Shown here in pieces: positions 1 to 8,290 of a DNA stretch of 33,786 nucleotides. The DNA is taken from the NCBI GenBank assembly GCA_015999985.1, contig JAECRA010000049.1, forward strand, positions 1 through 33,786, given 5' to 3'. Numbering within the stretch: the stretch's first letter is position 1; each line of letters begins with the position of its first letter. The notes below the pieces were generated by a model that had not been told where the DNA came from, did not search any database, and saw nothing but the letters and a program-made list of their open reading frames with translations. A program made the position numbers and the translations under genes. This DNA is from Comamonadaceae bacterium (GTDB lineage: Bacteria > Pseudomonadota > Gammaproteobacteria > Burkholderiales > Burkholderiaceae_C).

Positions 1-18
1 CCCAAGAACTCGAAGCCC

Positions 19-993
19 TTATTGCCGCTCGATCTTCGCCTTGGTGATCACCTCGGTCCAGCGCTGAATGTCACCGTTCAGCATTGCAGCGGCTTCAGCC
101 GGCGTGCCAGGATGCGGGTCCAGATTCAATGCTTCGAGCTTCTTGCGTACATCGGGATCACGCAGTGCCTCATTGATCTCTTTGCTCAGACGATCTACCA
201 CCGCTTTCGGGGTTTTCGCAGGGACGGCCAGGCCGTTCCATGAAGCCGCGTTAAGGTTTTTGAGACCCGCTTCCTGGGCCGTGGGCACATCTGGGAGAAC
301 CCGCGAGCGCTTGGTGCCCGTGACGGCGAGCGGATGCAGAGCCTTGCCCTGAATCTGAGACAGCAACGGGCTCAAGATATCGAGGCCCACTTGGATTTGT
401 CCGCCACGAATGGCTGTAATCACGTCCGGCGTGCCTTTGAAGGGCACGACTTGCGCGTCAATGCCGGCCGCGGTCTTGAACAATTCGGCTGCCAGATGCT
501 GGGTAGTACCAATGGCCGGCGTACCGATATTGAGTTTGCCAGGGTTGGCTTTGGCCCAGGTGATCAGTTCAGGCAGAGTCTTGAACTCACCCGTGGGCGA
601 ACTCACGATGACCAGGTCGAAGGTGGCCAGAGGAGCCACTGGGATGAAGTCCTTGCGGGAGTCGAAGGGGAGCGACTTGAACAAAGCTTCACTGACGGCA
701 GTGCCGCTAGAGATAAGGAGCAGTGAGTAGCCATCAGCGGGGGCATTGGCCACTGCCTGCCCAGCCACCACGCCACCAGCGCCCGGTCGGTTGTCGATCA
801 CCACTGGTTGGCCCAAACCTTTGGCCATTTTTTCACCGACCGTACGTGCCGTCAGGTCAGCGGCGCCGCCAGGCGCATTGGGCACCACGATACGTACTGG
901 TTTGCTGGGGTAAGCGGCCTGCGCCCATGCGGAAAGAGGGGCCAGGGCGGCTGTGCAGGCAAGCGCACCTGCGATCAAAAATTGACGTCTCAT
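19..993 (-). CDS. Bug-family (TctC-like) periplasmic solute-binding protein
   Basis: This 324-residue protein has the hallmarks of the Bug family, the soluble receptors of tripartite tricarboxylate transporters that are greatly expanded in beta-proteobacteria. Residues 1-24 form a secretory signal peptide with a twin-Arg-like start, a hydrophobic core and an Ala-Trp-Ala cleavage site. The mature part opens with the family motif PNAPGGAADLTAR (about 38-50), followed by DNRPGAGG (67-74), both of which line the carboxylate-binding cleft in this family. The length is normal and an AAGGAG-like ribosome site lies just before the ATG. It is transcribed divergently from the aromatic CoA cluster, so an aromatic or short carboxylic acid ligand is possible, but Bug ligands cannot be read from sequence. 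No membrane subunits TctA/TctB are next to it, which is usual for orphan Bug genes. Confidence 0.93.
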   Translation of the reverse strand: MRRQFLIAGALACTAALAPLSAWAQAAYPSKPVRIVVPNAPGGAADLTARTVGEKMAKGLGQPVVIDNRPGAGGVVAGQAVANAPADGYSLLLISSGTAVSEALFKSLPFDSRKDFIPVAPLATFDLVIVSSPTGEFKTLPELITWAKANPGKLNIGTPAIGTTQHLAAELFKTAAGIDAQVVPFKGTPDVITAIRGGQIQVGLDILSPLLSQIQGKALHPLAVTGTKRSRVLPDVPTAQEAGLKNLNAASWNGLAVPAKTPKAVVDRLSKEINEALRDPDVRKKLEALNLDPHPGTPAEAAAMLNGDIQRWTEVITKAKIERQ

Positions 994-1327
994 GGAATTC
1001 TCCTTTGAATTATTTTGAAATGACTTATGGCGTTGACCACATCATTTTTGCATGACCTTGGCTATGGTGCATCGTGGTCGAGCGAAACTGAGAAATAGGC
1101 GCGCAGCTGTGCTCTCTGCTTGACGCGACTAGTGCCGACTGCGACGTCAATCAGCTCGCCATCTAACGGGTAAACACCTAGAAATAAACTGCCTTGATCG
1201 CTTGAATGTAGTTATTGTTTATAACCATAATCGCCCTCAGACACACGCACAACAGACTTGTCTGAGCACTGGCTCGGGTCACACCCAGTGACCCACCAAC
1301 GCTGTCAGCACGCACATGGAGTTAGAG
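994..1327. promoter_or_regulatory. Divergent intergenic region with candidate operator
   Basis: This 334-base gap separates the leftward Bug gene from the rightward aromatic-CoA operon and must hold both promoters. It is more AT-rich than its surroundings near 1180-1230. A short inverted repeat GTTAT-TGTTT-ATAAC lies at 1211-1225, about 100 bases before the first gene of the operon. MarR-type proteins usually bind short AT-rich palindromes of this kind, and a MarR gene closes the operon, so this is a candidate operator. No clear -35/-10 pair could be assigned and no reading frame in the gap looks real. Confidence 0.4.
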
Positions 1328-2116
1328 ATGGCCAGCAAATTTTTGGATCTTTCACTTGAGATCCGTGGCGAACACAATGAGGTCGCCGTGATTCGCCTGA
1401 CGCGCGGCGCCAAGCGCAATGCACTGTCGGATGGGCTGATCCTGGCTATACGTGACACTTTCCAGAACCTGCCTGACACGGTGCGAGCTGCGGTCATTGA
1501 TGGCGAAGGCGAACACTTCTGCGCGGGGCTTGATCTGTCGGAACTGAAAGAGCGTGATGCGGGGCAAGGCATGCTTCATTCGCGGCTATGGCATTCGGCC
1601 CTGGAGTGCGTTCAGCATGGCCCGGTGCCTGTCATCGCTGTGTTGCATGGCGCGGTGGTCGGTGGCGGGTTGGAGCTGGCCAGCGCAGCACATATACGCG
1701 TGGCCGACGAAAGCACGTTCTACGCTCTGCCTGAAGGTTCGCGAGGGATTTTTGTAGGCGGAGGCGGCTCGGTGCGTATTCCAAAACTGATCGGAGCCTC
1801 GCGCATGCTGGACATGATGCTCACGGGTCGTGTCTACAACGCACAGGATGGAGAAAAGCTGGGGTTTGCCCAGTATTTGGTGCCTACAGGCCAAGCTTTT
1901 GAAAAAGCAATGGAACTGGCGACACGAGTTGCCCAGAACGCGCCACTTACCAACTATTCCCTGATGCACGCACTACCGCGCATTGCTGAGCAATCTGCCG
2001 ACCACGGCTACTTCACCGAGGCACTCATGTCGGCGATTGCGCAATCTGCACCAGAGGCCAAGGAACGCGTTCGCGCATTTCTGGAAGGCCGCGCAGGCAA
2101 GGTGCAGAAGGCCTGA
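1328..2116 (+). CDS. Enoyl-CoA hydratase/isomerase (crotonase) family protein
   Basis: A crotonase-fold enzyme of 262 residues, expected to hydrate an alpha,beta-unsaturated acyl-CoA in the cytoplasm. The oxyanion-hole motifs are present (KRNAL, and FCAGLDLSEL near residue 64), as is the Gly-rich turn VVGGGLEL. Both glutamates that act in true hydratases can be placed: Glu116 after the GGG turn and Glu136 in LPEGSRG. The ATG at 1328 is chosen because GGAG sits six bases before it; the in-frame ATG at 1316 lacks a ribosome site. It is the first gene of a rightward cluster with an aromatic acyl-CoA ligase and a thiolase, which fits beta-oxidation-like shortening of a phenylpropenoyl side chain. 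The region after LPE does not look like the classic feruloyl-CoA hydratase/lyase Ech, so vanillin release by retro-aldol cleavage is less likely. Confidence 0.88.
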   Translation: MASKFLDLSLEIRGEHNEVAVIRLTRGAKRNALSDGLILAIRDTFQNLPDTVRAAVIDGEGEHFCAGLDLSELKERDAGQGMLHSRLWHSALECVQHGPVPVIAVLHGAVVGGGLELASAAHIRVADESTFYALPEGSRGIFVGGGGSVRIPKLIGASRMLDMMLTGRVYNAQDGEKLGFAQYLVPTGQAFEKAMELATRVAQNAPLTNYSLMHALPRIAEQSADHGYFTEALMSAIAQSAPEAKERVRAFLEGRAGKVQKA

Positions 2117-2173
2117 TTCGGCACCCTCTCTCACCTTCTGGCAACTTATACAAGTAGATAAGCGAGACATAGC

Positions 2174-4066
2174 ATGACCGGCAGCGAAACCGCCCAGCCA
2201 ACTTACCGCCCCCTTGCCTTCGGCGTGACCCGAGTGAACCTGCGGCATGGGGAAAACGAGAGCCAGTATCTGGCCGCAGAAGCCTGCCTGCAATCGTATG
2301 ACGAGCGGATGTCCGACCGCCTGATCCACTGGGCGAAAACCACCCCCGATGAGACGCTTATTGCTCAGCGCGAGCGCGCTGCTGACGGCTCTCTTGGTGC
2401 CTGGCGCCGCATCAGCTACTCGCAGGCACTGGACGCGGCGCGGCGCATTGGCCAGGGACTGCTCAATCGTGGTTTGAGTGCTGAACGGCCTGTGATCATC
2501 CTGAGTGACAACAGCCTGGACCATGCTTTGCTGGCACTGGGATGTCTTTACGTCGGCGTTCCTTACTGCCCCGCTTCACCCGCATATTCCACCATCAGCA
2601 AGGACTACGGCAAGCTTAGGCATGTGATTGACACGCTTACGCCGGGACTGATTTGGGCAGATGATGGCGAACGCTACGGCGCGGCCATCGCTGCGGCGGC
2701 GCCCTCAGACGCGGAAGTTGTCCTGTCGCGCAACGCGGAACATGCGCATTTGAAGGGGCGCCCTTCCACTGCGTTTGCAGCTTTGATGTCCACAGAGCCC
2801 ACGTCTGCGGTGGATGTGGCACAAGCGGCTACCGGGCACGACACCATCGTCAAATTCCTGTTCACGAGCGGCTCTACCAAGCTGCCCAAGGCAGTGATCA
2901 ACACCAACCGCATGTGGTGCGCCAACCAGCAGCAGATGCGCCAGTCGATGCCCATCCTGACTGAAGAGCGGCCAGTTCTCATAGATTGGCTACCTTGGAA
3001 CCACACCTTTGGCGGCAATCACAACTTCGGGATGGTGCTCCATAACGGCGGGACGCTCTACATTGATGAAGGCAAACCCACTCCAGCTCTGGTGGGTGAG
3101 ACGCTCAGGAATCTGCGTGAAATTGCACCCACGATGTATTTCAACGTGCCCACCGGTTTTGAAGCCATCGCCAACGCGATGAAGACCGATGACACGCTGC
3201 GCAAGAATTTCCTGTCACAGGTGAAGATGTTCTTTTATGCGGGCGCGTCGCTGGCACAGCCGGTATGGAATGCGTTGTTCGAGAGTGCCGAGCGCGAAGT
3301 GGGACAGCGCATCGTGATGACCTGCGGTTTCGGCATGACCGAATCCAGCCCTTACGGCTTGTTTCCAACCAGCCCGGATGTCCGCGCAGGTGATCTGGGC
3401 TTGCCCACACCGGGCATGGAATGCAAGCTTGTTCCCAAGGACGGAAAGACGGAGTTGCGTTATCGCGGCCCCAACATCACCCCAGGTTACTGGCGCTCTC
3501 CGGAATCCACCGCGGAAGCTTTCGATGACGAAGGTTTTTTCTGCACCGGTGACGCTGTGCTGTGGATCGACCCTGCCAACCCCCATGCCGGTTTGCGCTT
3601 TGACGGCCGTATTGCGGAAGACTTCAAGCTTGCCACAGGCACCTTTGTCAGCGTAGGCCCGCTGCGCGCCCGCGTGATTGCAGGTGGGGCGCCCTATATT
3701 CAGGATGTGGTGATCGCAGGACTGAACCGCAAGGAAGTCGGCGCCTTGGTCTTCCCAACGCAAGCGGTGCGCACCCTGACCGATCTTCCACCTGGCGCGC
3801 CGCTATCTGAGGTACTGAGAGACGCTCGGGTAGTGGCGAAATTCCAAAGTCTGGTGACTGATCTTTCTCTCACTGCGACCGGTAGCGCCAACAGGGTCAC
3901 GCGCTTGATGCTGATGTCCGAGCCTCCGTCCATCGATAAAGGTGAGATCACCGACAAGGGCAGCATCAACCAGCGGGCCGTGCTGAAAGAGCGCGATGAC
4001 TTGGTCCAGGCACTCTATGACGACACAACCACGCACAGGGTCATCAAGCCCGGCGCAAGTTCATGA
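2174..4066 (+). CDS. Feruloyl-CoA synthetase-like aryl-CoA ligase
   Basis: A 630-residue ANL-superfamily adenylate-forming enzyme, expected to activate a hydroxycinnamic or related aromatic acid to its CoA thioester using ATP. Core motifs are clear: the phosphate-binding loop LFTSGSTKLPKAV, the A5 motif FGMTESSPYG, the A7 Thr-Gly-Asp in FFCTGDAVLW, and the hinge-region segment DGRIAEDFKLATGTFV. The C-terminal ending KGEITDKGSINQRAVL is typical of proteins annotated as feruloyl-CoA synthase and differs from acetyl- or fatty-acyl-CoA synthetases. It lies 57 bases after the crotonase gene and ahead of the thiolase, all in one direction. The ribosome site is weak (GCGAGA region). Ferulate is the best guess for the substrate; caffeate, p-coumarate or other phenylpropanoids cannot be excluded. 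Confidence 0.85.
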   Translation: MTGSETAQPTYRPLAFGVTRVNLRHGENESQYLAAEACLQSYDERMSDRLIHWAKTTPDETLIAQRERAADGSLGAWRRISYSQALDAARRIGQGLLNRGLSAERPVIILSDNSLDHALLALGCLYVGVPYCPASPAYSTISKDYGKLRHVIDTLTPGLIWADDGERYGAAIAAAAPSDAEVVLSRNAEHAHLKGRPSTAFAALMSTEPTSAVDVAQAATGHDTIVKFLFTSGSTKLPKAVINTNRMWCANQQQMRQSMPILTEERPVLIDWLPWNHTFGGNHNFGMVLHNGGTLYIDEGKPTPALVGETLRNLREIAPTMYFNVPTGFEAIANAMKTDDTLRKNFLSQVKMFFYAGASLAQPVWNALFESAEREVGQRIVMTCGFGMTESSPYGLFPTSPDVRAGDLGLPTPGMECKLVPKDGKTELRYRGPNITPGYWRSPESTAEAFDDEGFFCTGDAVLWIDPANPHAGLRFDGRIAEDFKLATGTFVSVGPLRARVIAGGAPYIQDVVIAGLNRKEVGALVFPTQAVRTLTDLPPGAPLSEVLRDARVVAKFQSLVTDLSLTATGSANRVTRLMLMSEPPSIDKGEITDKGSINQRAVLKERDDLVQALYDDTTTHRVIKPGASS

Positions 4067-4179
4067 AGAGTCGGTGCACTGCGACCCACACAAATCAAAT
4101 ACCAGGCACACGCTAGAGAAGTGCCAAGGAAGTACTAGAGAACTGCTCGAAAAATGCTAGGGCAACATCAGGAAATTGT

Positions 4180-5430
4180 ATGAAAAACAAGGGATTCTTC
4201 AACGCCTTCGACGACGTCTGGCTGCTGGACGGGGTGCGTACGCCCATGGTGGACTACTGTGGGGTGCTGGGGCATATATCGCCTACTGATCTGGGCATCA
4301 AGGCCGCGCGGGAAGCTCTCAAACGCACGGGGGTGCCTGCCTCCGATATTGGCTCAGTGGTCTGCGGAAACATGGCTCCGGGCGATTTTGATCAGTTCTT
4401 TCTCCCGCGCCATATTGGCCTTTATGCGGGCGTGCCAGTTGAAGTGCCAGCCATCATGGCGCAGCGCATTTGCGGCACCGGTTTTGAGCTCTTCCGGCAA
4501 GCCGGTGAACACATTCAAAGTGGTGCGTGCGAGGCAGCCCTGGTGGTGGGCACGGAGAGCATGACACGCAACCCCATTGCGTCCTTTGACAACCGTACCG
4601 GCTTCAAGCTGGGCGCCCCCGTCGGCTTCAAGGACTACATGTGGGAAGCTCTCAAAGACCCGGCGGCTGGCATCAACATGATTCAGACGGCTGAGAACCT
4701 GGCCAAGAAATACGGAATCACTCGTGAGCAGGTTGACGAGTTCGCCTCCAGTTCGTTCGCGAAGGCCGTGGCAGCTCAAGAAAGCGGCTTCCTGGCGGGC
4801 GAGATCGTGCCGGTGATCACAGAGAAGTTTGAAATTGAAGGCTACAAGCCACGCGGCATCCGCCTGCAGGGCAAGGTCACAGAAGTGGCGAAGGACACCC
4901 ATCCACGCACTTCTCCAGTGGAAGTCCTGGCCAAGCTCAGATCCGTGTTTGAGGACGGCGTTCAGACCGGCGGGAACTCATCTGCGCTGGTGGATGCCGC
5001 GGCCGCCGCCGTAGTGGCTTCCGGGGATTACCGAAAAGCTTCAGGCAAGACCGCGTTGGCACGGGTGGTGGCTGCCGCCGCAGTAGGCGTTCCGCCCGAG
5101 ATCATGGGCATAGGCCCTGCCCCGGCTATTCGCCTGTTGCTTGAACGCACAGGTCTGAAGCTGGACGACATTGGCTGCTTTGAGATCAACGAGGCACAGG
5201 GTGCCCAGACGCTGGCGGTTGCCCGCGAACTGGGCCTGGATCTGGCCAAGCTCAACGTCAACGGCGGCGCCATTGCGCTAGGCCATCCACTGGCGGCAAC
5301 TGGAGTGCGCCTGACCATTACAGTGGCACGTGAGATGCAGCGCGCTGGTCATAAATACGGAATTTCCTCAGCTTGCGTGGGCGGTGGCCAAGGTATAGCG
5401 TTGCTGCTGGAAAATCCGGCAGTTGCATGA
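4180..5430 (+). CDS. Thiolase (acetyl-CoA C-acyltransferase)
   Basis: A 416-residue thiolase. The nucleophilic cysteine is Cys98 in AQRICGTGFELF. The C-terminal catalytic motifs are NGGAIALGHPLAATG (His) and SACVGGGQG (second Cys). All are intact and the length is normal for degradative or biosynthetic thiolases. AGGAAA lies a few bases ahead of the ATG. In this cluster the natural role is CoA-dependent cleavage of a 3-oxo-acyl-CoA formed from the activated aromatic acid, giving an aroyl-CoA and acetyl-CoA. A 3-hydroxyacyl-CoA dehydrogenase would also be needed and is not found next to it. The 113-base gap before the gene holds an imperfect direct repeat (CTAGAGAAGTGC at 4113-4124 and CTAGAGAACTGC at 4135-4146). 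Confidence 0.92.
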   Translation: MKNKGFFNAFDDVWLLDGVRTPMVDYCGVLGHISPTDLGIKAAREALKRTGVPASDIGSVVCGNMAPGDFDQFFLPRHIGLYAGVPVEVPAIMAQRICGTGFELFRQAGEHIQSGACEAALVVGTESMTRNPIASFDNRTGFKLGAPVGFKDYMWEALKDPAAGINMIQTAENLAKKYGITREQVDEFASSSFAKAVAAQESGFLAGEIVPVITEKFEIEGYKPRGIRLQGKVTEVAKDTHPRTSPVEVLAKLRSVFEDGVQTGGNSSALVDAAAAAVVASGDYRKASGKTALARVVAAAAVGVPPEIMGIGPAPAIRLLLERTGLKLDDIGCFEINEAQGAQTLAVARELGLDLAKLNVNGGAIALGHPLAATGVRLTITVAREMQRAGHKYGISSACVGGGQGIALLLENPAVA

Positions 5431-5484
5431 GCGAGCGCATCCGCACAAGCCATCACATTCAAGAATAAGGACCCAGACAGGCCT

Positions 5485-5898
5485 ATGAGCAAAACCACTA
5501 TTTACGACGTCAAGGTCATGTTCGGCGATTGCGACCCGGCAGGCATCGTGTTTTTCCCAAATTTTTCAAAGTGGATGGACGCATCTTCGCTCGACTTCTT
5601 TGTTCAGTGTGGCATCTTGCCGTGGCGTGAGCTGAAGAAGACCACCGGCATCATTGGTACACCACTCCTGGAAATTCACACCAAGTTCATGCGGCCAGCC
5701 ACCTATGGTGACCTGCTGCACGTTCACACCAGCGTAGAGACCTGGAACGCCAAGACCTTCGTTCAAAAGCACATCGTGAAGAAAGGCGATGAGATCTTGT
5801 GCGAAGGCCGGGAAACCCGGGCGTTCTGCATCCACCCTGAAGGCGGCCGCCTGCAGGCCATACCGGTTCCTGATTTCATCAAGGACAAATGCTCCTGA
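5485..5898 (+). CDS. 4-hydroxybenzoyl-CoA thioesterase-type hotdog protein
   Basis: A 137-residue hotdog-fold thioesterase. The N-terminal signature VMFGDCDPAGIVFFPNFSKWMD matches the 4HBT/YbgC-type active site, in which the Asp of GDCDPAGIV is catalytic in 4-hydroxybenzoyl-CoA thioesterases. The rest of the chain fits one complete hotdog domain. In context it would release a free aromatic acid such as a hydroxybenzoate or vanillate from the aroyl-CoA made by the thiolase, or drain stalled CoA esters. It is 54 bases after the thiolase and probably in the same transcript. AAGGA occurs somewhat far upstream (about 14 bases), so initiation may be weak. Confidence 0.88.
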   Translation: MSKTTIYDVKVMFGDCDPAGIVFFPNFSKWMDASSLDFFVQCGILPWRELKKTTGIIGTPLLEIHTKFMRPATYGDLLHVHTSVETWNAKTFVQKHIVKKGDEILCEGRETRAFCIHPEGGRLQAIPVPDFIKDKCS

Positions 5899-5982
5899 GA
5901 CAGGAACATTTCTCAAGTTGATACCCAGAGTTCTTGCGACTCACTGCGATTCACTTACCAAAGCCAAAATAGGAGACAAACC

Positions 5983-7122
5983 ATGACCCGCTTCAAGAAA
6001 CAGATTCTCGTGGCCGCCGTCGCAATGCTGGCCGCCGGCAGCACGTTGGCGGACATCACCATCGGCGTGATTGCACCCTTGACCGGCCCTGCATCCGGGC
6101 TGGGCATTCCTGCAGGCAATCAGGTGAAGCTGTGGCCCAAGCAGATTGCCGGTGAAAAAATCAATGTGATCCTGATGGATGATGCCAGCGACCCCACACA
6201 GGGTGTTACGCATGCGAAGCGCTTTGTCACGAACGACAAAGTAGACATCATCATGGGATCAGTAGCCACGCCAGTGGCAGCTGCCATTGCCCAGGTGGCT
6301 GAAGAAGCGGCGACGCCGCAAGTGGCTTGGTCCCCCGTGGCACTGCCACCAGGCAAGGACAAGTGGATGTTCCGCCTGCCGCAATCCAATGCGGTCATGG
6401 GTAATGCCATCATTGAGCACATGAAGCGCCAGGGTATCAAGTCTGTCGGCTTTCTGGGCTACAGCGATGCGTATGGTGAGACGTGGCTCACCGATTTCAG
6501 ACCACAGGCTGAGAAGGCCGGCATCAAGGTGGTCGCGGTAGAACGTTTTGCACGTGCTGATACCAGCGTGACGGGACAAGCCCTCAAACTGGTGTCGGCC
6601 AACCCCGAAGCCATGTTGGTGGTGGCCTCAGGTTCCGGCGCTGCGATGCCGCAAATGGCGCTCATCGAGCGGGGCTACAAAGGAAAGATCTATCAGACCC
6701 ATGCAGCCGCTACGCGCGATCTGATGCGCGTGGGTGGCAAGCAGGTAGAGGGCGGTTTCGTGGTCTCTGGCCCAGCTGTGCTGGCCGAGCAATTGCCGGA
6801 CGCACACCCTTCTAAGGCTGAAGCCATCAAGTTCGTGCAGCAGTATGAGAAGGCATATGGACCGGCTTCGCGCAACCAGTTTGCCGGGCATGCTTATGAT
6901 TCGATCCTGATCCTTGAAAAGGCTCTGCCGATCGCGCTCCAGAAGGCCAAACCTGGTACGCCCGAGTTCCGGGCTGCCTTGCGCGATGCCTTTGAAAACA
7001 TGGGACGCGTTGTACTGGCCCACGGCGTACTGAACTGGACTGCGCAAGACCACTGGGGTTACACAGCCGATACCGGCGTGATGATGCGAGTGACCGGTGG
7101 CGAATTCAAGGTCGAAAAATAA
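5983..7122 (+). CDS. ABC transporter periplasmic substrate-binding protein, Leu/Ile/Val (LivJ-like) family
   Basis: A 379-residue periplasmic binding protein of the branched-chain-amino-acid type (Peripla_BP_6). Residues 1-23 form a signal peptide ending Ser-Thr-Leu-Ala, and the mature protein begins DITIGVIAPLTGPASGLG, the characteristic start of this family. AGGAGA lies correctly spaced before the ATG. Members of this family next to aromatic-acid CoA ligases commonly bind aromatic acids such as hydroxycinnamates or benzoates rather than amino acids, and that is the inference here. No permease or ATPase genes are in the cluster, so it must share a transporter encoded elsewhere. A GC-rich hairpin follows the gene. 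Confidence 0.9.
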   Translation: MTRFKKQILVAAVAMLAAGSTLADITIGVIAPLTGPASGLGIPAGNQVKLWPKQIAGEKINVILMDDASDPTQGVTHAKRFVTNDKVDIIMGSVATPVAAAIAQVAEEAATPQVAWSPVALPPGKDKWMFRLPQSNAVMGNAIIEHMKRQGIKSVGFLGYSDAYGETWLTDFRPQAEKAGIKVVAVERFARADTSVTGQALKLVSANPEAMLVVASGSGAAMPQMALIERGYKGKIYQTHAAATRDLMRVGGKQVEGGFVVSGPAVLAEQLPDAHPSKAEAIKFVQQYEKAYGPASRNQFAGHAYDSILILEKALPIALQKAKPGTPEFRAALRDAFENMGRVVLAHGVLNWTAQDHWGYTADTGVMMRVTGGEFKVEK

Positions 7123-7171
7123 ATAGGGACTTGCAAGCGCTGATTCACTGAATCTGTGGACCGGGGGGATC

Positions 7172-7217
7172 GGGGAATCGGGGCCTGGCGCAAGCAGGAC
7201 CTGCCCCGAATCTCCCC
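7172..7217 (+). other. GC-rich hairpin between binding-protein and marR genes
   Basis: GGGGAATCGGGGC at 7172-7184 can pair with GCCCCGAATCTCCCC at 7203-7217 around an 18-base loop, with a small internal mismatch. There is no U-run after it, so it is not a standard intrinsic terminator. It may slow transcription or protect the upstream mRNA end. Confidence 0.4.
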
Positions 7218-7251
7218 GCTGCCTCCAGTGACGCCAGCTTGCACTTGATCC

Positions 7252-7731
7252 ATGCTTTCCTCCAAGACACAAGAAGTGTCCATCTCAGACGATGAGGTGG
7301 ATACCAGTTACCTGAAAACGCTGGTGGGCTACAACGCCCGCAGGGCGGCGCTCACGGTCATCAGTCTGTTCGTGCCGCGCATGGCCGAATATGGCTTGCG
7401 ACCAGTCGATTTTTCTATTTTGTCCGTCATTGGCCATAACCCGGGCATTACTTCCAAGCAACTGTGCAGGGTTCTGGATCTTCTGCCACCTAACCTGGTG
7501 GGGAAGATCGCTGCGCTTGAGCAGGCGGGCGTGCTCGAACGCCGGCCCCACCCTTCTGATGGACGGGCGCTGGGCCTTCACCTGACGGCACACGGGTACG
7601 AGCGCATGCGCTTGGCCGAACGTGCGGCTTTTGAACTGGAAGCCGAGGCTGCTGGCGCGCTGACGGCGGCGGAGCGGCGCACTTTGATTAGGCTGCTGCA
7701 AAAAGTCTATGAAGGGCAGGCTGATTCTTGA
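7252..7731 (+). CDS. MarR-family transcriptional regulator
   Basis: A 159-residue winged-helix regulator of the MarR family. The DNA-binding core is visible as FSILSVIGHNPGITSKQLCRVLDLLPPNLVGKIAALEQAGVLERRPHPSDGRALGLHLTAHG. The wing motif PSDGRAL is the common MarR form of the DxRxxxxxLT signature. Flanking helices give the usual dimer arms. It is the last gene of the aromatic-CoA cluster, 129 bases after the binding protein. MarR proteins in such clusters (FerR, CouR, HcaR types) are usually repressors relieved by the aromatic acyl-CoA. That role is likely here but inferred. The ATG at 7252 has no obvious ribosome site; a later GTG start is possible. Confidence 0.9.
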   Translation: MLSSKTQEVSISDDEVDTSYLKTLVGYNARRAALTVISLFVPRMAEYGLRPVDFSILSVIGHNPGITSKQLCRVLDLLPPNLVGKIAALEQAGVLERRPHPSDGRALGLHLTAHGYERMRLAERAAFELEAEAAGALTAAERRTLIRLLQKVYEGQADS

Positions 7732-7822
7732 GAATCAGCGGGCTGGAGCAGCGGTACGGGCCTCCGATCTCAATGCAGAAAAAGTAGACCATTTAAGGGC
7801 TGCGCCTCAAGTAACCGCTGCT

Positions 7823-7862
7823 GCCCTCACCCTAGCCCTCTCCCGCGAGCGGGAGAGGGGAA
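7823..7862. repeat. REP-like palindromic repeat, copy 1
   Basis: The sequence starts with CCCTCACCCTAGCCCTCTCCC and closes with GGGAGAGGGG, forming a hairpin CCCTCTCCCGC / GCGGGAGAGGG with almost no loop. Related copies lie near 8186-8220 and 8239-8290 in this window. Sequences of the form CCCTCACCC(C/T)A(A/G)CCCTCTCCC are a familiar dispersed intergenic repeat in many Proteobacteria. Confidence 0.75.
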
Positions 7863-7874
7863 AAGATCCTCACG

Positions 7875-7902
7875 CTAGCCACTAGCCACTAGCCACTAGC
7901 CA
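7875..7902. repeat. Tandem 7-bp repeat, 4 copies
   Basis: Four perfect head-to-tail copies of CTAGCCA occupy 7875-7902. The unit carries the rare tetranucleotide CTAG four times. No function is known; slippage could vary the copy number between strains. Confidence 0.9.
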
Positions 7903-8012
7903 TTCGAAGGCCGAGCGAAACAATAGCCGGAGTGGGTGCCCCACCTTCTGGGCGTGCCGAGATTGGTATGGACGCCTTCCTCTTTTCGCTGTGATGCCGC
8001 AGCACAGGGCGA

Positions 8013-8057
8013 GGGGCCGGCCAACCGGGGGCCGGCCATCCGGGGGCCGGCCATCCG
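8013..8057. repeat. Tandem 15-bp GC-rich repeat, 3 copies
   Basis: Three adjacent units of GGGGCCGGCCAACCG or GGGGCCGGCCATCCG fill 8013-8057, followed by a partial unit GGGGACGG. The units differ at only one base. Each contains the palindrome GGCCGGCC (FseI-type sequence). Confidence 0.9.
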
Positions 8058-8185
8058 GGGACGGAGCACCGGAGCGCCGGCCCAAAGAAGGTGGCCGCGC
8101 TGCCGGGCGAGCTCCCCGGGCTCCGACCTCAAACGAAGACCGGAAGGTTACGAAAAAGCACAGACAACAACTCAACCGCCCTTGC

Positions 8186-8222
8186 CCTCACCCCAACCCT
8201 CTCCCCAGAGGGAGAGGGAGTG
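8186..8222. repeat. REP-like palindromic repeat, copy 2
   Basis: CCCTCACCCCAACCCTCTCCC followed by CAGAGGGAGAGGGAG forms a CCCTCTCCC / GGGAGAGGG-type hairpin. It is closely similar to the copy near 7823. Confidence 0.75.
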
Positions 8223-8238
8223 AAAGCGACCGCCGCGT

Positions 8239-8290
8239 GCCCTCACCGGTTGGCCTGCCCCCAGCGCTCTCCCAAAGGAAGAGGGAGAAA
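8239..8290. repeat. REP-like repeat, degenerate copy 3
   Basis: A diverged relative beginning GCCCTCACCGG and including GCGCTCTCCCAAAGGAAGAGGGAG. It keeps the CTCTCCC / GGAAGAGGGAG stem with mismatches, in the same orientation as copies 1 and 2. Confidence 0.55.

Noticed and set aside
1328..2116. Classic feruloyl-CoA hydratase/lyase (Ech)
   Set aside because: The segment after the second glutamate (GSRGIFVGGGGSVRIP) differs from the Ech-type sequence; a general crotonase call is safer.
7875..7902. CRISPR-like array
   Set aside because: The repeats are 7 bp with no spacers; the same holds for the 8-bp set at 15245-15280.
7882..8175. 97-residue minus-strand frame in the repeat patch
   Set aside because: Its Arg/Pro/Gly-rich middle is generated by the 15-bp tandem repeats, and no ribosome site or family motif is visible.
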